DNA of 64,000 nt from Streptomyces formicae (GCF_002556545.1 NZ_CP022685.1:3224001-3288000), one strand, 5' to 3'; positions 37,603 through 46,097 are shown, counted from the first letter of the stretch. A program made the numbers and translations. The notes: generated from the sequence alone by a model not told the origin.

Positions 37603-38658
37603 ATGAACCACAACACCCCGCTCTCGCCCCTCCCCCTCCAGCACCTCGCCAACGCCCAGCTCCGCGTCATGAGCACCGCCCAGCTCGGCGCGCACGGCGT
37701 CTCCGCCGCCGACGCGGGCGCCCACTGCCGCCCCGGCGGCCCCTGGCAGCAACTCCTGCCGGGCGTCTGCCTGTTGCACCCGGGTCCGCCCACCAGCGAG
37801 GAGCGGCTGCACGGCGCCCTGCTGTACGCGGGCCGTCCCCCGGCCCGCACGGCGCGGGCCGTGCCCGCACAGCCCGGCGCGGGCGAGCCGCACGCCGCGT
37901 ACGCCGACGCGATGATCACGGGTCTCGCGGCGCTCGCCCTGCACCGCTTCTCGTCCGCGCCCCCGCTGCTCTCCCTGGACCGCATCGACGTCCTCGTGCC
38001 GCGCACGCGGCGGCTGCGCTCGGTCGGCTTCACCCGGCTGGTGCGCGGTCACGGAATGCCGACTCCCCAGCAGATCACGGGAGTTCCCGTCGCCCCCGTG
38101 CCGCGCGCCATCGCCGACGCGGTGGCCCAGCTCGCCGAGGCGGGCGCGGTGCGGCGCCTGCTCACCGAGGCGGTGCGCGGCGGGCACTGCGAACCGGCCG
38201 CGATCGTGCGGGAGTTGAACCGCGCGCGGCTCCTGACCCGGCCCCACGTCGTGGACGCCGTCGACTCCCTGCTCGCCGAAGGACGCGCCATCGCCGAGGA
38301 CCGGCTGTACCAAATGGTCGCCGAGTACGGACTCCCCGACCCGCTGTGGAACGTGGACCTGCGGCTGCCCGGCGGCCCGCACCTCGGCGGCGTCGACGCC
38401 TACTGGCCCGACCAGGCCGTCGCCGTGGAGCTGGACACCCGGGCGCCGCGCCAGGGCTTCCGGCAGGACGACGACGCCCTGTGGTCCGAGTACGCGCGCA
38501 AGCGCGAGCATCTGGAGCGGCTCGGCATCACCGTCGTGCACATCACCCCCAAGAAGCTGCGGGATTCCCTGGAGCAGCAGGCCGCGATCGTACGGACGGC
38601 GCTGATGGCGTCGACCGACAGGGACCCGGCGGCGTACGTGGTGGTGCTGCCGAGGTGA
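37603..38658 (+). CDS. AbiEi-like N-terminal domain plus PD-(D/E)XK (DUF559/Vsr-like) protein
   Basis: 351 aa, soluble. The N-terminal part (about 20-70: LANAQLRVMSTAQLGAHGVS...WQQLLPGVCLLHPG) looks like the winged-helix domain of AbiEi-type antitoxins. The middle (DRIDVLVPRTRRLRSVGFTRLVRG, VPRAIADAV) fits the same family. The C-terminal part has GGVDAYWPDQAVAVELD followed by ARKREHLERLGITVVHIT, the D-x12-E-x-D layout of DUF559/Vsr-like nuclease folds. No toxin partner is adjacent. ATG chosen at 37603; the upstream TTG extension is Gly/Arg rich. Likely a DNA-binding regulator with a decayed or active nuclease-like domain. Confidence 0.7.
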   Translation: MNHNTPLSPLPLQHLANAQLRVMSTAQLGAHGVSAADAGAHCRPGGPWQQLLPGVCLLHPGPPTSEERLHGALLYAGRPPARTARAVPAQPGAGEPHAAYADAMITGLAALALHRFSSAPPLLSLDRIDVLVPRTRRLRSVGFTRLVRGHGMPTPQQITGVPVAPVPRAIADAVAQLAEAGAVRRLLTEAVRGGHCEPAAIVRELNRARLLTRPHVVDAVDSLLAEGRAIAEDRLYQMVAEYGLPDPLWNVDLRLPGGPHLGGVDAYWPDQAVAVELDTRAPRQGFRQDDDALWSEYARKREHLERLGITVVHITPKKLRDSLEQQAAIVRTALMASTDRDPAAYVVVLPR

Positions 38659-38700
38659 CGGGGGCGCGGTACGGCAGTCGCAGGACCGCAGGAGGGGAGT

Positions 38701-38742
38701 GAAGGGGCGGGACTCCGTGAAGCCACGGGTTCCCGCCCCTTC
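38701..38742. terminator. Imperfect hairpin between convergent genes
   Basis: GAAGGGGCGGGA pairs with TCCCGCCCCTTC around a CCGTG...CACGG inner stem with bulges; convergent gap of 102 bp. Confidence 0.65.
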
Positions 38743-38760
38743 GCACGCGCGCCGTCCCTG

Positions 38761-39903
38761 CTACGTGCCGCAGAACTCCGCGTCCACCACGGGGTCGGCG
38801 TCGCCCGTCCAGTCGCCGTTCATGTTGAGTGCCAGCGAGTGGCGGCCGTCCTCGGTCGTCATCGCCAGGTTCGATGAGCCGTGCAGATCGCCGTCGTGGC
38901 CCCAGACCACCGTCTTGCAGTCCAGCTCCAGCTTGATGAGGCCGAGCCCGTACTCACCGCCGCGATCACCCCGGGACACCGTGTGCTTCATCTCGGCGAG
39001 CTGCTCCTCGGGCAGCAGCCTGCCGCCGAGCAGCGCCGAGTAGAAGCGGTTCAGGTCGTCGGAGTCGGAGATGATCTCGCCCGCCGAGCCGGCGAAGGAC
39101 GGGTTCAGCTCCGTCACGTCGTACACCTTGGCCTCCGGGTCCATGGGGAGCTTGCCGTAGGCGCGGGAGCTGGGGCGCGGCATGGTCGCGCGGGTGCCGG
39201 GGGCGATGGTGGCGTTCAGGTGGAGCGGTTCGATGACGCGCCACCTGATCTCGTCGCCGTACTCGTTCCCCGTCACCTTCTTGATGATCATCCCGGCCAC
39301 GATGTAGTTGGTGTTGGAGTAGCCCCAGTCCGACCCGGGCACGAAGGCCCGCTCCTTGCTCATGGCGAGCTTCACCAACTGCTCGGGCGTCCAGGTGTCG
39401 TAGCGGTGCTGGAAGAACTCCTTGCTGAACACCTTGCGGGCGAACGCGTCGACCCGGGAGTAGTCGGCGATCCCGCTGGTCTGGTTGAGGACCTGGCGGA
39501 CCGTGATCGCGTCCCCGTCGTGTCCGTTCCCCTCGACGACGCCCGGCAGCCACTTGCCCACCGTGTCGTCCAGGTCGATCCGGCCCTCCGCCTGCAACTG
39601 GAGGAGCACGGTCGCCACGAACGTCTTGGTGATGCTCCCGACGCGGAAGCGGTCGTGTCTGCCCCGCGGGGTGCCCCGTCTCAGGTCGCCGACGCCCGAA
39701 GCGGTGTTCCAGGAGCCGTACTTGTCGCGCACCTGGGCGGTCACGCCGGGCACGCCCTCCGCGACGATGCCGTCGAGCGCCCGCCGGGTCGCCTCATGAC
39801 GGTCCGGCCGCGGCGCGGCGGACGCGGGGGCCGCGAGCGCGCCCGCCGCCAGCGCCACGGTCAGCGCCGTCGCGGCGCCCGTCAGTCCTCTGCTCGGCGT
39901 CAT
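38761..39903 (-). CDS. Secreted serine hydrolase (class C beta-lactamase/DD-peptidase fold), copy B
   Basis: 380 aa, Sec signal peptide (hydrophobic 8-25, cleavage near APASAA). Active-site motifs: SITK (SxxK), YSN in GYSNTNYIVAG, and a C-terminal HDGDLHG in place of KTG. Predicted cell-envelope or extracellular hydrolase of the D-Ala-D-Ala carboxypeptidase/esterase type; substrate unknown. The ATG overlaps the stop of the upstream paralogue by 4 bp (ATGA), so the two are one operon. Long identical blocks between them show a recent tandem duplication. Confidence 0.9.
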   Translation of the reverse strand: MTPSRGLTGAATALTVALAAGALAAPASAAPRPDRHEATRRALDGIVAEGVPGVTAQVRDKYGSWNTASGVGDLRRGTPRGRHDRFRVGSITKTFVATVLLQLQAEGRIDLDDTVGKWLPGVVEGNGHDGDAITVRQVLNQTSGIADYSRVDAFARKVFSKEFFQHRYDTWTPEQLVKLAMSKERAFVPGSDWGYSNTNYIVAGMIIKKVTGNEYGDEIRWRVIEPLHLNATIAPGTRATMPRPSSRAYGKLPMDPEAKVYDVTELNPSFAGSAGEIISDSDDLNRFYSALLGGRLLPEEQLAEMKHTVSRGDRGGEYGLGLIKLELDCKTVVWGHDGDLHGSSNLAMTTEDGRHSLALNMNGDWTGDADPVVDAEFCGT

Positions 39904-41078
39904 GCCTTCTTCTCCGCTCCACAGAACTCGGCCGTCACCACGGGATCGAGGTCACCGGCCCAGTCGCCGTTCATGTTGAGTGCCAGTGAGTGGCGGCCGT
40001 CCGGGGTCGTCAGCGCCAGGGACGACGAGCCGTGGATGCCGCCGTCGTGGCCCCAGACCTTCCCCTTGCAGGGCAGCTGCATCTCGGAGATGCCGAGCCC
40101 GTAGCCGCCGCCCCTCCCGCCCACGGGAACCACCGTCTTCATCTCGGTGAGCTCCGCCTTGGGCAGCAGCCTGCCGCCGAGCAGCGCCGAGTAGAAGCGG
40201 TTCAGATCGTCGGAGTCGGAGATGATCTCACCCGCCGAGCCCCCCATGGACGGGTTCAGCTCCGTCACGTCGTACACCTTGGCCTCCGGGTCCAACGGGA
40301 GCTTGCCGTAGGCGCGGGAGCTGGGGCGCGGCATGGTCGCGCGGGTGCCGGGGACCGTGGTGGCGTTCAGGTGGAGGGGGTCGATGACGCGCCGCTTGAT
40401 CTCGTCGCCGTACGCGTTGCCCGTCACCTTCTTGATGATCATCCCGGCGACGATGTAGTTGGTGTTGGAGTACTTCCAGTCCGTGCCCGGCGCGAAGTCG
40501 GGCTTGTGGCGCATGGCGAGGTTCACCAACTGCTCGGGCGTCCAGGTGTCGTAGCGGTGCTGGAAGAACTCCTTGCCGAACACCTTCCGCGAGAACTCCT
40601 CGTCGGTGGAGTAGTCGAAGATGCCGCTGGTGTGGTTCAGGATCTGGCGGACCGTGATCGCGTCCCCGTCGTGCCCGTTCCCCTCGACGACACCGGGCAG
40701 CCACTTGCCCACCGTGTCGTCCAGGTCGATCCGCCCCTCCGCCTGCAACTGGAGCAGCACGGTCGCCACGAACGTCTTGGTGATGCTCCCGACCCGGAAG
40801 CGGTCGTGCTTGCCCCGCGGCGTGCCCCGTTTCAGGTCGCCGACGCCCGAAGCCGCATCCCAGGTGCCGTACTTGTCGCGCGCCTGAGCCGTCACCCCGG
40901 GCACGCCCTCCGCGACGATGCCGTCGAGCGCCCGCCGGGTCGCCTCATGACGGTCATGCCCCGGCGCGGCGGACGCCGGGGCGGCGAGCGCCCCCGCCGT
41001 CATCGCCGTCACCGTGCTCAACAGCGCCGCCGCCCCCAGCACACGACCCCTTCGCACACGATCCCTCCGCACTGACAT
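39900..41078 (-). CDS. Secreted serine hydrolase (class C beta-lactamase/DD-peptidase fold), copy A
   Basis: 392 aa, first gene of the pair. Signal peptide: basic MSVRRDRVRRGR, hydrophobic core to about 35, ASA cleavage region. Motifs SITK, YSNTNY and HDGGIHG are intact. From LDGIVAEGVPGV onward, identity with copy B is very high, while signal peptides and the residues around SGIFDYSTDEEF versus SGIADYSRVDAF differ. The start follows GGAGGGGGCACC. Upstream reading frame continues far but is antisense to the metallophosphatase gene and not real. Confidence 0.9.
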   Translation of the reverse strand: MSVRRDRVRRGRVLGAAALLSTVTAMTAGALAAPASAAPGHDRHEATRRALDGIVAEGVPGVTAQARDKYGTWDAASGVGDLKRGTPRGKHDRFRVGSITKTFVATVLLQLQAEGRIDLDDTVGKWLPGVVEGNGHDGDAITVRQILNHTSGIFDYSTDEEFSRKVFGKEFFQHRYDTWTPEQLVNLAMRHKPDFAPGTDWKYSNTNYIVAGMIIKKVTGNAYGDEIKRRVIDPLHLNATTVPGTRATMPRPSSRAYGKLPLDPEAKVYDVTELNPSMGGSAGEIISDSDDLNRFYSALLGGRLLPKAELTEMKTVVPVGGRGGGYGLGISEMQLPCKGKVWGHDGGIHGSSSLALTTPDGRHSLALNMNGDWAGDLDPVVTAEFCGAEKKA

Positions 41079-41206
41079 GTGGTGCCCCCTCCGTTGTCGA
41101 TCGTGGTCGCCAGGGGGGACTGGGCGGCCCGGTGCGGAGGTTGACAGCGGCATGCGGGTTGAGCGCTTTCCGGCCGATCGCCCGGCGCCTCCTCGGTCTC
41201 GGCCGA

Positions 41207-43036
41207 TCAGCCCTTCTTGAGGATGAGTTCCGTGTTCCTGTCCCCCGCCTCGCCGCCCAACGCGGGCTTCGCACCAGGGGCGTTGAAGGAGAGCTCGCGG
41301 TAGAGCGCGGCCAGGCCGGTCTGGGAGAGGTCGGCGAAGTCCGTGCGGTGCGGGGCGGCGGATTCGATGAGCGTGGTGAAGAGGGAGACCGTGCCGTCGT
41401 GGTTGTCGCTGATCTCCACCACCCGCGCGAGCTGCGGGAAGTCGATGTGCGACGCCGTGGAGACCTCCCAGAAGGAGCCGTGCGCGGTCCGGTGCGGCGT
41501 GATGGCGTTCTTGTGGCTGTGGCCGTTGACCCAGGCCAGAACTGATCGGTGGCGGCCGAGAAGTGCGAGGATCTCGTCGCCGCCGTGCCGGGCCTCGCCG
41601 GGCCGTGCGGGGTCGTGCCGCAGGTTCCGCATGGTCCTGCTGGTGTGGTGACTGAGGACGACGACGTACGAGGGACCGCCCGCACGCCGCTCGTTGGCGG
41701 CCAGTTCCCTTTCCAGCCAGCGCAGTTGGGCGGTCCCGAGCGAGCCCTCGTAGTGGCCGCCGGGGTCGGTGGTGTCCAGGCTGATGCCGAGCACGTCGTC
41801 GCTGATGCGGAAGGAGTAGTACTGGGTGGCGGACGCCAGGTTCTCCTGCGTGTAGCCGTGGCCGACGGGGCCCCGGCCCTTGTGGGCCGGGTCCAGGTGC
41901 GCCCGTATGTACTCGGCCGGGGTGAAGGGCGCCCGCGATGCGTCGGGCGTGACGTTCCGCATGCGCCGCGACTCGCTCCTGAGCAGTTCCTTGAAGTGAT
42001 CGCCCTTGGGGTCGCGGCCCTTCTTGACGGCCTTCCACAGGGCGGCACCGCGCTGTTCGTCCAGTGCCATCAACTTCCGTCCACCGACGGCGAATTCGGT
42101 GAAGTAGGAGTCTGCGGGCGCCCAGCAGCCGCCGGGCAGCGCGTCGTGGTTGCCGACCGTGGAGTACCAGGGGAGGCCGAGGCCGGGGCTGTTGACCTCG
42201 CGGATCGCGGCGTCCAGGAAGCCGTGCAGGCGCGGGAAGCCGAGGCGCTTGTCGGCGTCGCGCAGGGCGTCGTCCGGGTGCCAGTAGAGCGTGAGCCCGC
42301 TGTCCTGGACGCCCTCGTAATGGCGCGGGTCACCCGTGTTGGGCGTGATGCGGCCGCCGCTCATCACCTTGAGGAACCAGTCGAGTTCGCCGCGGGAGTT
42401 GTTGTCGGTGTTGTCGCCGGTGGTGACGACGCAGTGCAGGGGCGCGCCGGTGGCGGGCGCGCCGCGCAGCGAGTTGACGCGCTCGACGAGGGAGACGGCA
42501 CCGGCCACCGAGAGGGACTCCTGCGGACGCCAGGCGCTCGCGGTCTGCGCGCGCAAGTACTCGTAGCGCAGCGGGTGCTGGACGTCGACCAGGTGCAGAT
42601 CGGTGAACTGGACGAACGCGGCGAGCGCGGTCCTGCGCCCCTCGCGCCCCGGCTTCGCCGCCGCCAGGTCGCCGCGGACCACGCGGCCCCAGGCGGGCCC
42701 TTCGCCGAGCCGCCGGTAGCCGGAGGCGCCGCGCGCCGCGGCCGCGGTGAGCAGGGTGGTGCCGCCCCGGTAGGGCGCGAGGGGCGCCGCAGGCGCCTGC
42801 CGGGAGCGCGGCACGGTGGCGTGCCCGGCGGGTGCGGCGTTGCCCGAGCCCGCGCCGGGGCCCAGCGCGTAGCCGACCCCGGCGGAGAGGGTGACCGCTC
42901 CGGCGGCGGCCAGGAAGGCACGGCGGTCGAGTCGCGCCGTGGCGCCGGCCACGGCGGAGGCGACGTCGGCCGTCGCGGCGGTGGTACCTGCTACGACCTT
43001 GGCGGTTGCGGTGGCGACAGAGCGTGTGCGCGGCAT
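41207..43036 (-). CDS. Tat-exported metallophosphoesterase (PPA1498/TIGR03767-like)
   Basis: 609 aa. N-terminal Tat-type signal: RLDRRAFLAAAG then a hydrophobic run (about 35-60), preceded by an Ala/Thr-rich head. The calcineurin-like metal motifs are spread by long inserts: FTDLHLVDVQH, TTGDNTDNN, YSTVGNHDALPGG, VVLSHHTS and NGHSHKNA. This is the layout described for TIGR03767 proteins, which also carry Tat signals. Predicted secreted or envelope phosphatase; substrate unknown. Its 5' gap (257 bp) holds an 18-bp palindrome. Confidence 0.88.
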   Translation of the reverse strand: MPRTRSVATATAKVVAGTTAATADVASAVAGATARLDRRAFLAAAGAVTLSAGVGYALGPGAGSGNAAPAGHATVPRSRQAPAAPLAPYRGGTTLLTAAAARGASGYRRLGEGPAWGRVVRGDLAAAKPGREGRRTALAAFVQFTDLHLVDVQHPLRYEYLRAQTASAWRPQESLSVAGAVSLVERVNSLRGAPATGAPLHCVVTTGDNTDNNSRGELDWFLKVMSGGRITPNTGDPRHYEGVQDSGLTLYWHPDDALRDADKRLGFPRLHGFLDAAIREVNSPGLGLPWYSTVGNHDALPGGCWAPADSYFTEFAVGGRKLMALDEQRGAALWKAVKKGRDPKGDHFKELLRSESRRMRNVTPDASRAPFTPAEYIRAHLDPAHKGRGPVGHGYTQENLASATQYYSFRISDDVLGISLDTTDPGGHYEGSLGTAQLRWLERELAANERRAGGPSYVVVLSHHTSRTMRNLRHDPARPGEARHGGDEILALLGRHRSVLAWVNGHSHKNAITPHRTAHGSFWEVSTASHIDFPQLARVVEISDNHDGTVSLFTTLIESAAPHRTDFADLSQTGLAALYRELSFNAPGAKPALGGEAGDRNTELILKKG

Positions 43037-43224
43037 GGCGCGGTCTCCCCGAGTGCGAACGCGTCGGCAGTGGTCGCGGGGGGCCCGGGCCTGGCTTCGG
43101 CCTGCGAACTCCCCGCTCGTACTGGATCGTTGGCAGCGGGGATGACCTGCGCGTGAACGAGACCGCAACGTGCGGCGCAGATCACCGTACGTGGATCAGC
43201 CGATACCCTGCGCGGTCATGAGGC

Positions 43225-43242
43225 CCTCTCCGGCCGGAGAGG
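43225..43242. promoter_or_regulatory. 18-bp perfect palindrome between Nudix and metallophosphatase genes
   Basis: CCTCTCCGGCCGGAGAGG. It lies 52-69 bp beyond the Nudix stop and about 190 bp upstream of the metallophosphatase start, so it could be a Nudix terminator or an operator. Nothing else is seen in this 257-bp gap. Confidence 0.45.
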
Positions 43243-43293
43243 AGGCGGTCACTCCACGTTCATCTTCCGGGGAAGGGAAGGCTCGTCGGGGGT

Positions 43294-43761
43294 TCAGCGG
43301 CCGGGGTCCGCGGTGCGGGTCCCGTGCCCGTCGGCGGGGCGTGCGCGCCACAGGGCGAGGCCGATGTCGACGAGTCCGACGCGGTCGAGGTCCGGTACGG
43401 ACTCCAGGGGGTGCCAGGCGGCCAGGTCCGTGGACCCGTCCGTCTCGTGGCGCAGTGCGCCGCCGGTGATCCGGCCCTCGTACACGATGCGCAGGCCGTG
43501 GAAGTCGGCGACGGCGCCGAGCCTGCGGGGGTAGCGGCGGCGCAGGGAGTCGATGCCGAGGAGCGTGAGCGGCTCGACCGCGTAGCCGGTCTCCTCGTCG
43601 ACCTCGCGGATCACGGTGTCGTAGGGATCCTCGCCGTGGTCCATGCCGCCGCCGGGCAGCGTCCACCGCTTGCTGCCGTCGCCCGCCACCCAGCGGGCGA
43701 GCAGCACGTGGTCGTCCCGTACGCATACGGCGTAGGCCGCCACCCTCAGCTCTTTCTGCAC
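43294..43761 (-). CDS. Nudix hydrolase
   Basis: 155 aa. Complete Nudix box in LPGGGMDHGEDPYDTVIREV then DEETGY (GX5EX7REVDEETGX). Hydrolyses nucleoside diphosphate-linked compounds; substrate not predictable. Its start lies 16 nt inside the 3' end of the PNPOx-like gene, so translation is coupled. The N-terminus KELRVAAYAVCVRDDHVLLARW is typical of small actinobacterial Nudix enzymes. Confidence 0.9.
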   Translation of the reverse strand: MQKELRVAAYAVCVRDDHVLLARWVAGDGSKRWTLPGGGMDHGEDPYDTVIREVDEETGYAVEPLTLLGIDSLRRRYPRRLGAVADFHGLRIVYEGRITGGALRHETDGSTDLAAWHPLESVPDLDRVGLVDIGLALWRARPADGHGTRTADPGR

Positions 43762-44693
43762 ATGCCGACGCTAGGCGCTCCGCTGGGGTTTGGGGGGATA
43801 ACCTGCGGGTTCGCGGGCGAGTACTCCGGTGCCGACCAGCGCCATGGGCTCGCGTGCGGGGTCTCGATCGCTTCGGTGAGCGTGAAGTGGACCGTGCGGG
43901 TGGCGTCGGGGGCGTGGCTCGTCTCGGCCGTGCCGGTGAGCTGGAGCGTGGTGCCTGTGGTCCAGTCGAGGAAGAGGAGGCCCGCCCGGGGGTTCTCGGC
44001 GAGGTTGCCCAGGGAGAGGAACATCGCGTTGCCCGGGAAGTCGTCCCATTCCAGTGCGTACGGCGAGGTGACGCGGACGAAGCCGGGGTTGCCGCCGCGG
44101 TGGCTGGCGTCGGCGCCGCGCGCGTGGACCGTGGCGAGGAAGAAGGTGTCCGCGGCGGTCACGAAGGCGCGCTGCCCGTCCGTGAGCGCCGTGCCGCGCC
44201 GGGGCTCGCCGGGACCTTCCGGCCGCCGCCCGTCGTACAGCTCCCGCTTCTGGATGTACTTGGGGCAGTTGGAGAACACCTGGTCGGCCTCGATCGCGAG
44301 ACCGCGGGGCGTGGGCCTCGCGCGGCCGTTGAGGCGCATGCGGCGTCGCGTGCGCGGGTCGAGTGCGATGGTGCCCAGGGGCGTGCTGTCGTGGGTCAGG
44401 ACCTCGGCGAGGGGGTCGGTGGCGGGTGGAGAGGCCGCCACCGAGACCTGCCGGGGCCCTGTGGCCCGTACGAAGCCGGGGGCGCCGGTCAGCAGTGAGG
44501 CGTGGACGGCGCCGGAGCTGGCGGGGGCGCCTATCACCAGCATGGGCTGGAGCTCCAGGAAGGCGCCCGCTACCGGGCGGATGCCCTGGCCTATGGAGCG
44601 GCCCACATGGTCGGCGAGGTCCGTTACGCCGACCTTCTTCTGAAGGGCGCGGGAGCCCTGGTGGTAGGGGGACTGCACTGCGTGCGAGGACAT
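43746..44693 (-). CDS. Pyridoxamine 5'-phosphate oxidase-like flavin-binding protein
   Basis: 315 aa, split-barrel flavin/F420 fold of the PNPOx-like superfamily. The first half (about 20-150) resembles a degenerate barrel (LELQPMLVIGAPASSG, GTIALDPRTRRRMRLNG). The second half carries AFVTAADTFFLATVHARGADASHRGG, with NPGFVRV, FLSLGNLAENPRAGLLFLDW next, the usual PNPOx signature. A SNCPKYIQKR motif separates the halves, as in the YddH-type duplicated family. Cofactor and substrate unknown. Co-translated with the Nudix gene. Confidence 0.85.
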   Translation of the reverse strand: MSSHAVQSPYHQGSRALQKKVGVTDLADHVGRSIGQGIRPVAGAFLELQPMLVIGAPASSGAVHASLLTGAPGFVRATGPRQVSVAASPPATDPLAEVLTHDSTPLGTIALDPRTRRRMRLNGRARPTPRGLAIEADQVFSNCPKYIQKRELYDGRRPEGPGEPRRGTALTDGQRAFVTAADTFFLATVHARGADASHRGGNPGFVRVTSPYALEWDDFPGNAMFLSLGNLAENPRAGLLFLDWTTGTTLQLTGTAETSHAPDATRTVHFTLTEAIETPHASPWRWSAPEYSPANPQVIPPNPSGAPSVGMCRKS

Positions 44694-44728
44694 GGATGGA
44701 CTCCGTCTGCGGGTGCGTTGTGGCTGGG

Positions 44729-44749
44729 CGCGCAGTTCCCCGCGCCCCT
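44729..44749. repeat. Dispersed 21-bp repeat between VOC and PNPOx-like genes
   Basis: Same 21-mer as at 8.3, 24.4 and 59.0 kb, followed by GACGGGGCGCC that can fold back on GGCGCC-like sequence. It lies about 30 bp downstream of the upstream-lying VOC stop on the minus strand side. Confidence 0.85.
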
Positions 44750-44781
44750 GACGGGGCGCCCCTGGCGGGGCGCTCCCCCCT

Positions 44782-45240
44782 CTAGAAGAAGCCGCAGGTG
44801 GGGGCCGACTCGATCGGCGCCGCACCCGACTCCGCACCGGACGGAGCGTAGATCTCCAAGCGCGTGCCGTCCGGGTCGTGGAAGAAGATTCCGCCGGACG
44901 TCGCGCCCTCGCCGTGCGGCACGACCCCCTCGTACGCGAACTCCACGCCGTACGCCCGCAGCGCGCTCTCGTACTCCCTGACGCGCTCGATGGTGTCGAC
45001 CTCGATCGCGAGGTGGTGCAGGCCCGCGTTGCCCCCGGCGAACGCCGCGTCCGCCTGCTGCCAGAGCGTGAGGACGGGGCGGGCGCCCTCCTCCCCGAGG
45101 AAGGCGAAGCGGCGGCCTTCCTCCTTGCCCTCGCCGAGTACGCCGTAGCCGAGGACGTCCCGGTAGAAGGCGAGCGAGTGCTCCAGGTCGGTGACGTTGA
45201 GGCCGATGTGGCCGGTGCGCGGAGCGGTGGACGTGGTCAT
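44782..45240 (-). CDS. VOC-superfamily (glyoxalase/dioxygenase fold) protein
   Basis: 152 aa, two paired beta-alpha-beta-beta-beta modules. Metal-ligand positions: His in TGHIGLNVTDLEHSLAFYRD, His in GLHHLAIEVDTIE and Glu in DPDGTRLEIYAP. Function open (glyoxalase, dioxygenase or resistance-type binding). ATG at 45240. Divergent from the CGNR-domain gene with shared TAACC/GGTTA repeats in between, which suggests that the CGNR protein regulates it. Confidence 0.85.
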   Translation of the reverse strand: MTTSTAPRTGHIGLNVTDLEHSLAFYRDVLGYGVLGEGKEEGRRFAFLGEEGARPVLTLWQQADAAFAGGNAGLHHLAIEVDTIERVREYESALRAYGVEFAYEGVVPHGEGATSGGIFFHDPDGTRLEIYAPSGAESGAAPIESAPTCGFF

Positions 45241-45265
45241 GACTCTCCCCTGGTCGGACATGCGC

Positions 45266-45337
45266 CTAACCTTTCATATTGAGGTTAAGGGTTAGACGCC
45301 GAGCGCGTCAACCAGTCACGTACGCTTGACCGGTTAG
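45266..45337. promoter_or_regulatory. Cluster of TAACC/GGTTA operator half-sites between VOC and CGNR genes
   Basis: Perfect inverted repeat TAACCT-N9-AGGTTA at 45267-45287, plus two more GGTTAG sites at 45290-45295 and 45332-45337. Located in the 114-bp divergent promoter region. Probable binding sites for the CGNR protein or another local regulator. Confidence 0.55.
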
Positions 45338-45354
45338 CACTGAAGGGAACCCCC

Positions 45355-45912
45355 ATGCCGCACGACCCCCGCCCCCTCACCGGCGAGCCGCTCTCCCTCG
45401 ATCTGCTCAACACCGTCTGGATGCGCGACGGCGAGCGCCAGGACCTGCTCACGGGCACCGAGGGGCTCACCGGCACCGAGGGGCTCGCGGTCTGGCTCGC
45501 GGCGAACGGGCTCGACGAGCGGTTCGCCGCCGACGGGCCGACGCTCGAACACGTCCTGCGCGCCCGCGACGCGCTCGCCTCCGCCGTGGACTCCCCCGGC
45601 GACCCGGCGGGCGCCGCCCGCGTCGACGAGGTCCTCGCGCACGGCCGCATCCGCGCGCGCCTCACCGGCGAAGGCCCCGGCGAGGAGCCCGAGTTCGCGG
45701 ACCCGGCGTGGGGCGCCGCCTGGCTCGCGGCCCGTGACTACCTGCGGCTGCTCGCCGCCGCGCCCGACCGGATCCGCGGCTGCGCCCACGAGGCGTGCGT
45801 GCTGCACTTCTTCGACACCTCGCGCAACGGCACCCGGCGCTGGTGCTCGATGGCCGCCTGTGGCAACCGCGCGAAGGCGTCGCGGCACTACGCGCGCTCG
45901 CGCGAGACGTGA
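45355..45912 (+). CDS. ABATE-domain/CGNR zinc-finger transcriptional regulator
   Basis: 185 aa. The N-terminal ABATE domain (LTGEPLSLDLLNTVW) is followed by helices and the C-terminal CGNR motif: CAHEACVLHFFDTSRNGTRRWCSMAACGNRAKASRHY, given here by key residues Cys-X4-Cys and Cys-X4-Cys-GNR. The class is thought to be regulatory and often sits beside VOC genes, as here. It contains a tandem LTGTEG repeat coded by a duplicated 18-bp unit. Confidence 0.88.
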   Translation: MPHDPRPLTGEPLSLDLLNTVWMRDGERQDLLTGTEGLTGTEGLAVWLAANGLDERFAADGPTLEHVLRARDALASAVDSPGDPAGAARVDEVLAHGRIRARLTGEGPGEEPEFADPAWGAAWLAARDYLRLLAAAPDRIRGCAHEACVLHFFDTSRNGTRRWCSMAACGNRAKASRHYARSRET

Positions 45913-46055
45913 GGGGACCCGAAACAGTTCCCTGCCCAAGTCCCCCTATACCCCGCCTTGTCCGCCATGGCGCATGGCGGAATTGCGTCACGCCCCGATC
46001 ACAGCTCGGACAACTCTCCCCAAACAGCAGTCACTTGCGTAAGGCTGAGCGGTCA

Positions 46056-46097
46056 TCCGGCCCCGGATTCCGGAACGTTCCGGAATCCGGGGCCGGA
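46056..46097. promoter_or_regulatory. 42-bp perfect palindrome upstream of the subtilase gene
   Basis: Uninterrupted palindrome with centre GGAACGTTCC, ending 32 bp before the subtilase ATG. In RNA it would form a very stable hairpin over the leader, just before the ribosome site. It could be an operator, an RNA-stability element or, less likely, the distant terminator of the CGNR gene (144 bp away). Confidence 0.7.

Noticed and set aside
39900..42038. Extended serine hydrolase of 712 aa
   Set aside because: The extra N-terminal part is antisense to the metallophosphatase gene; the signal peptide begins at 41078.
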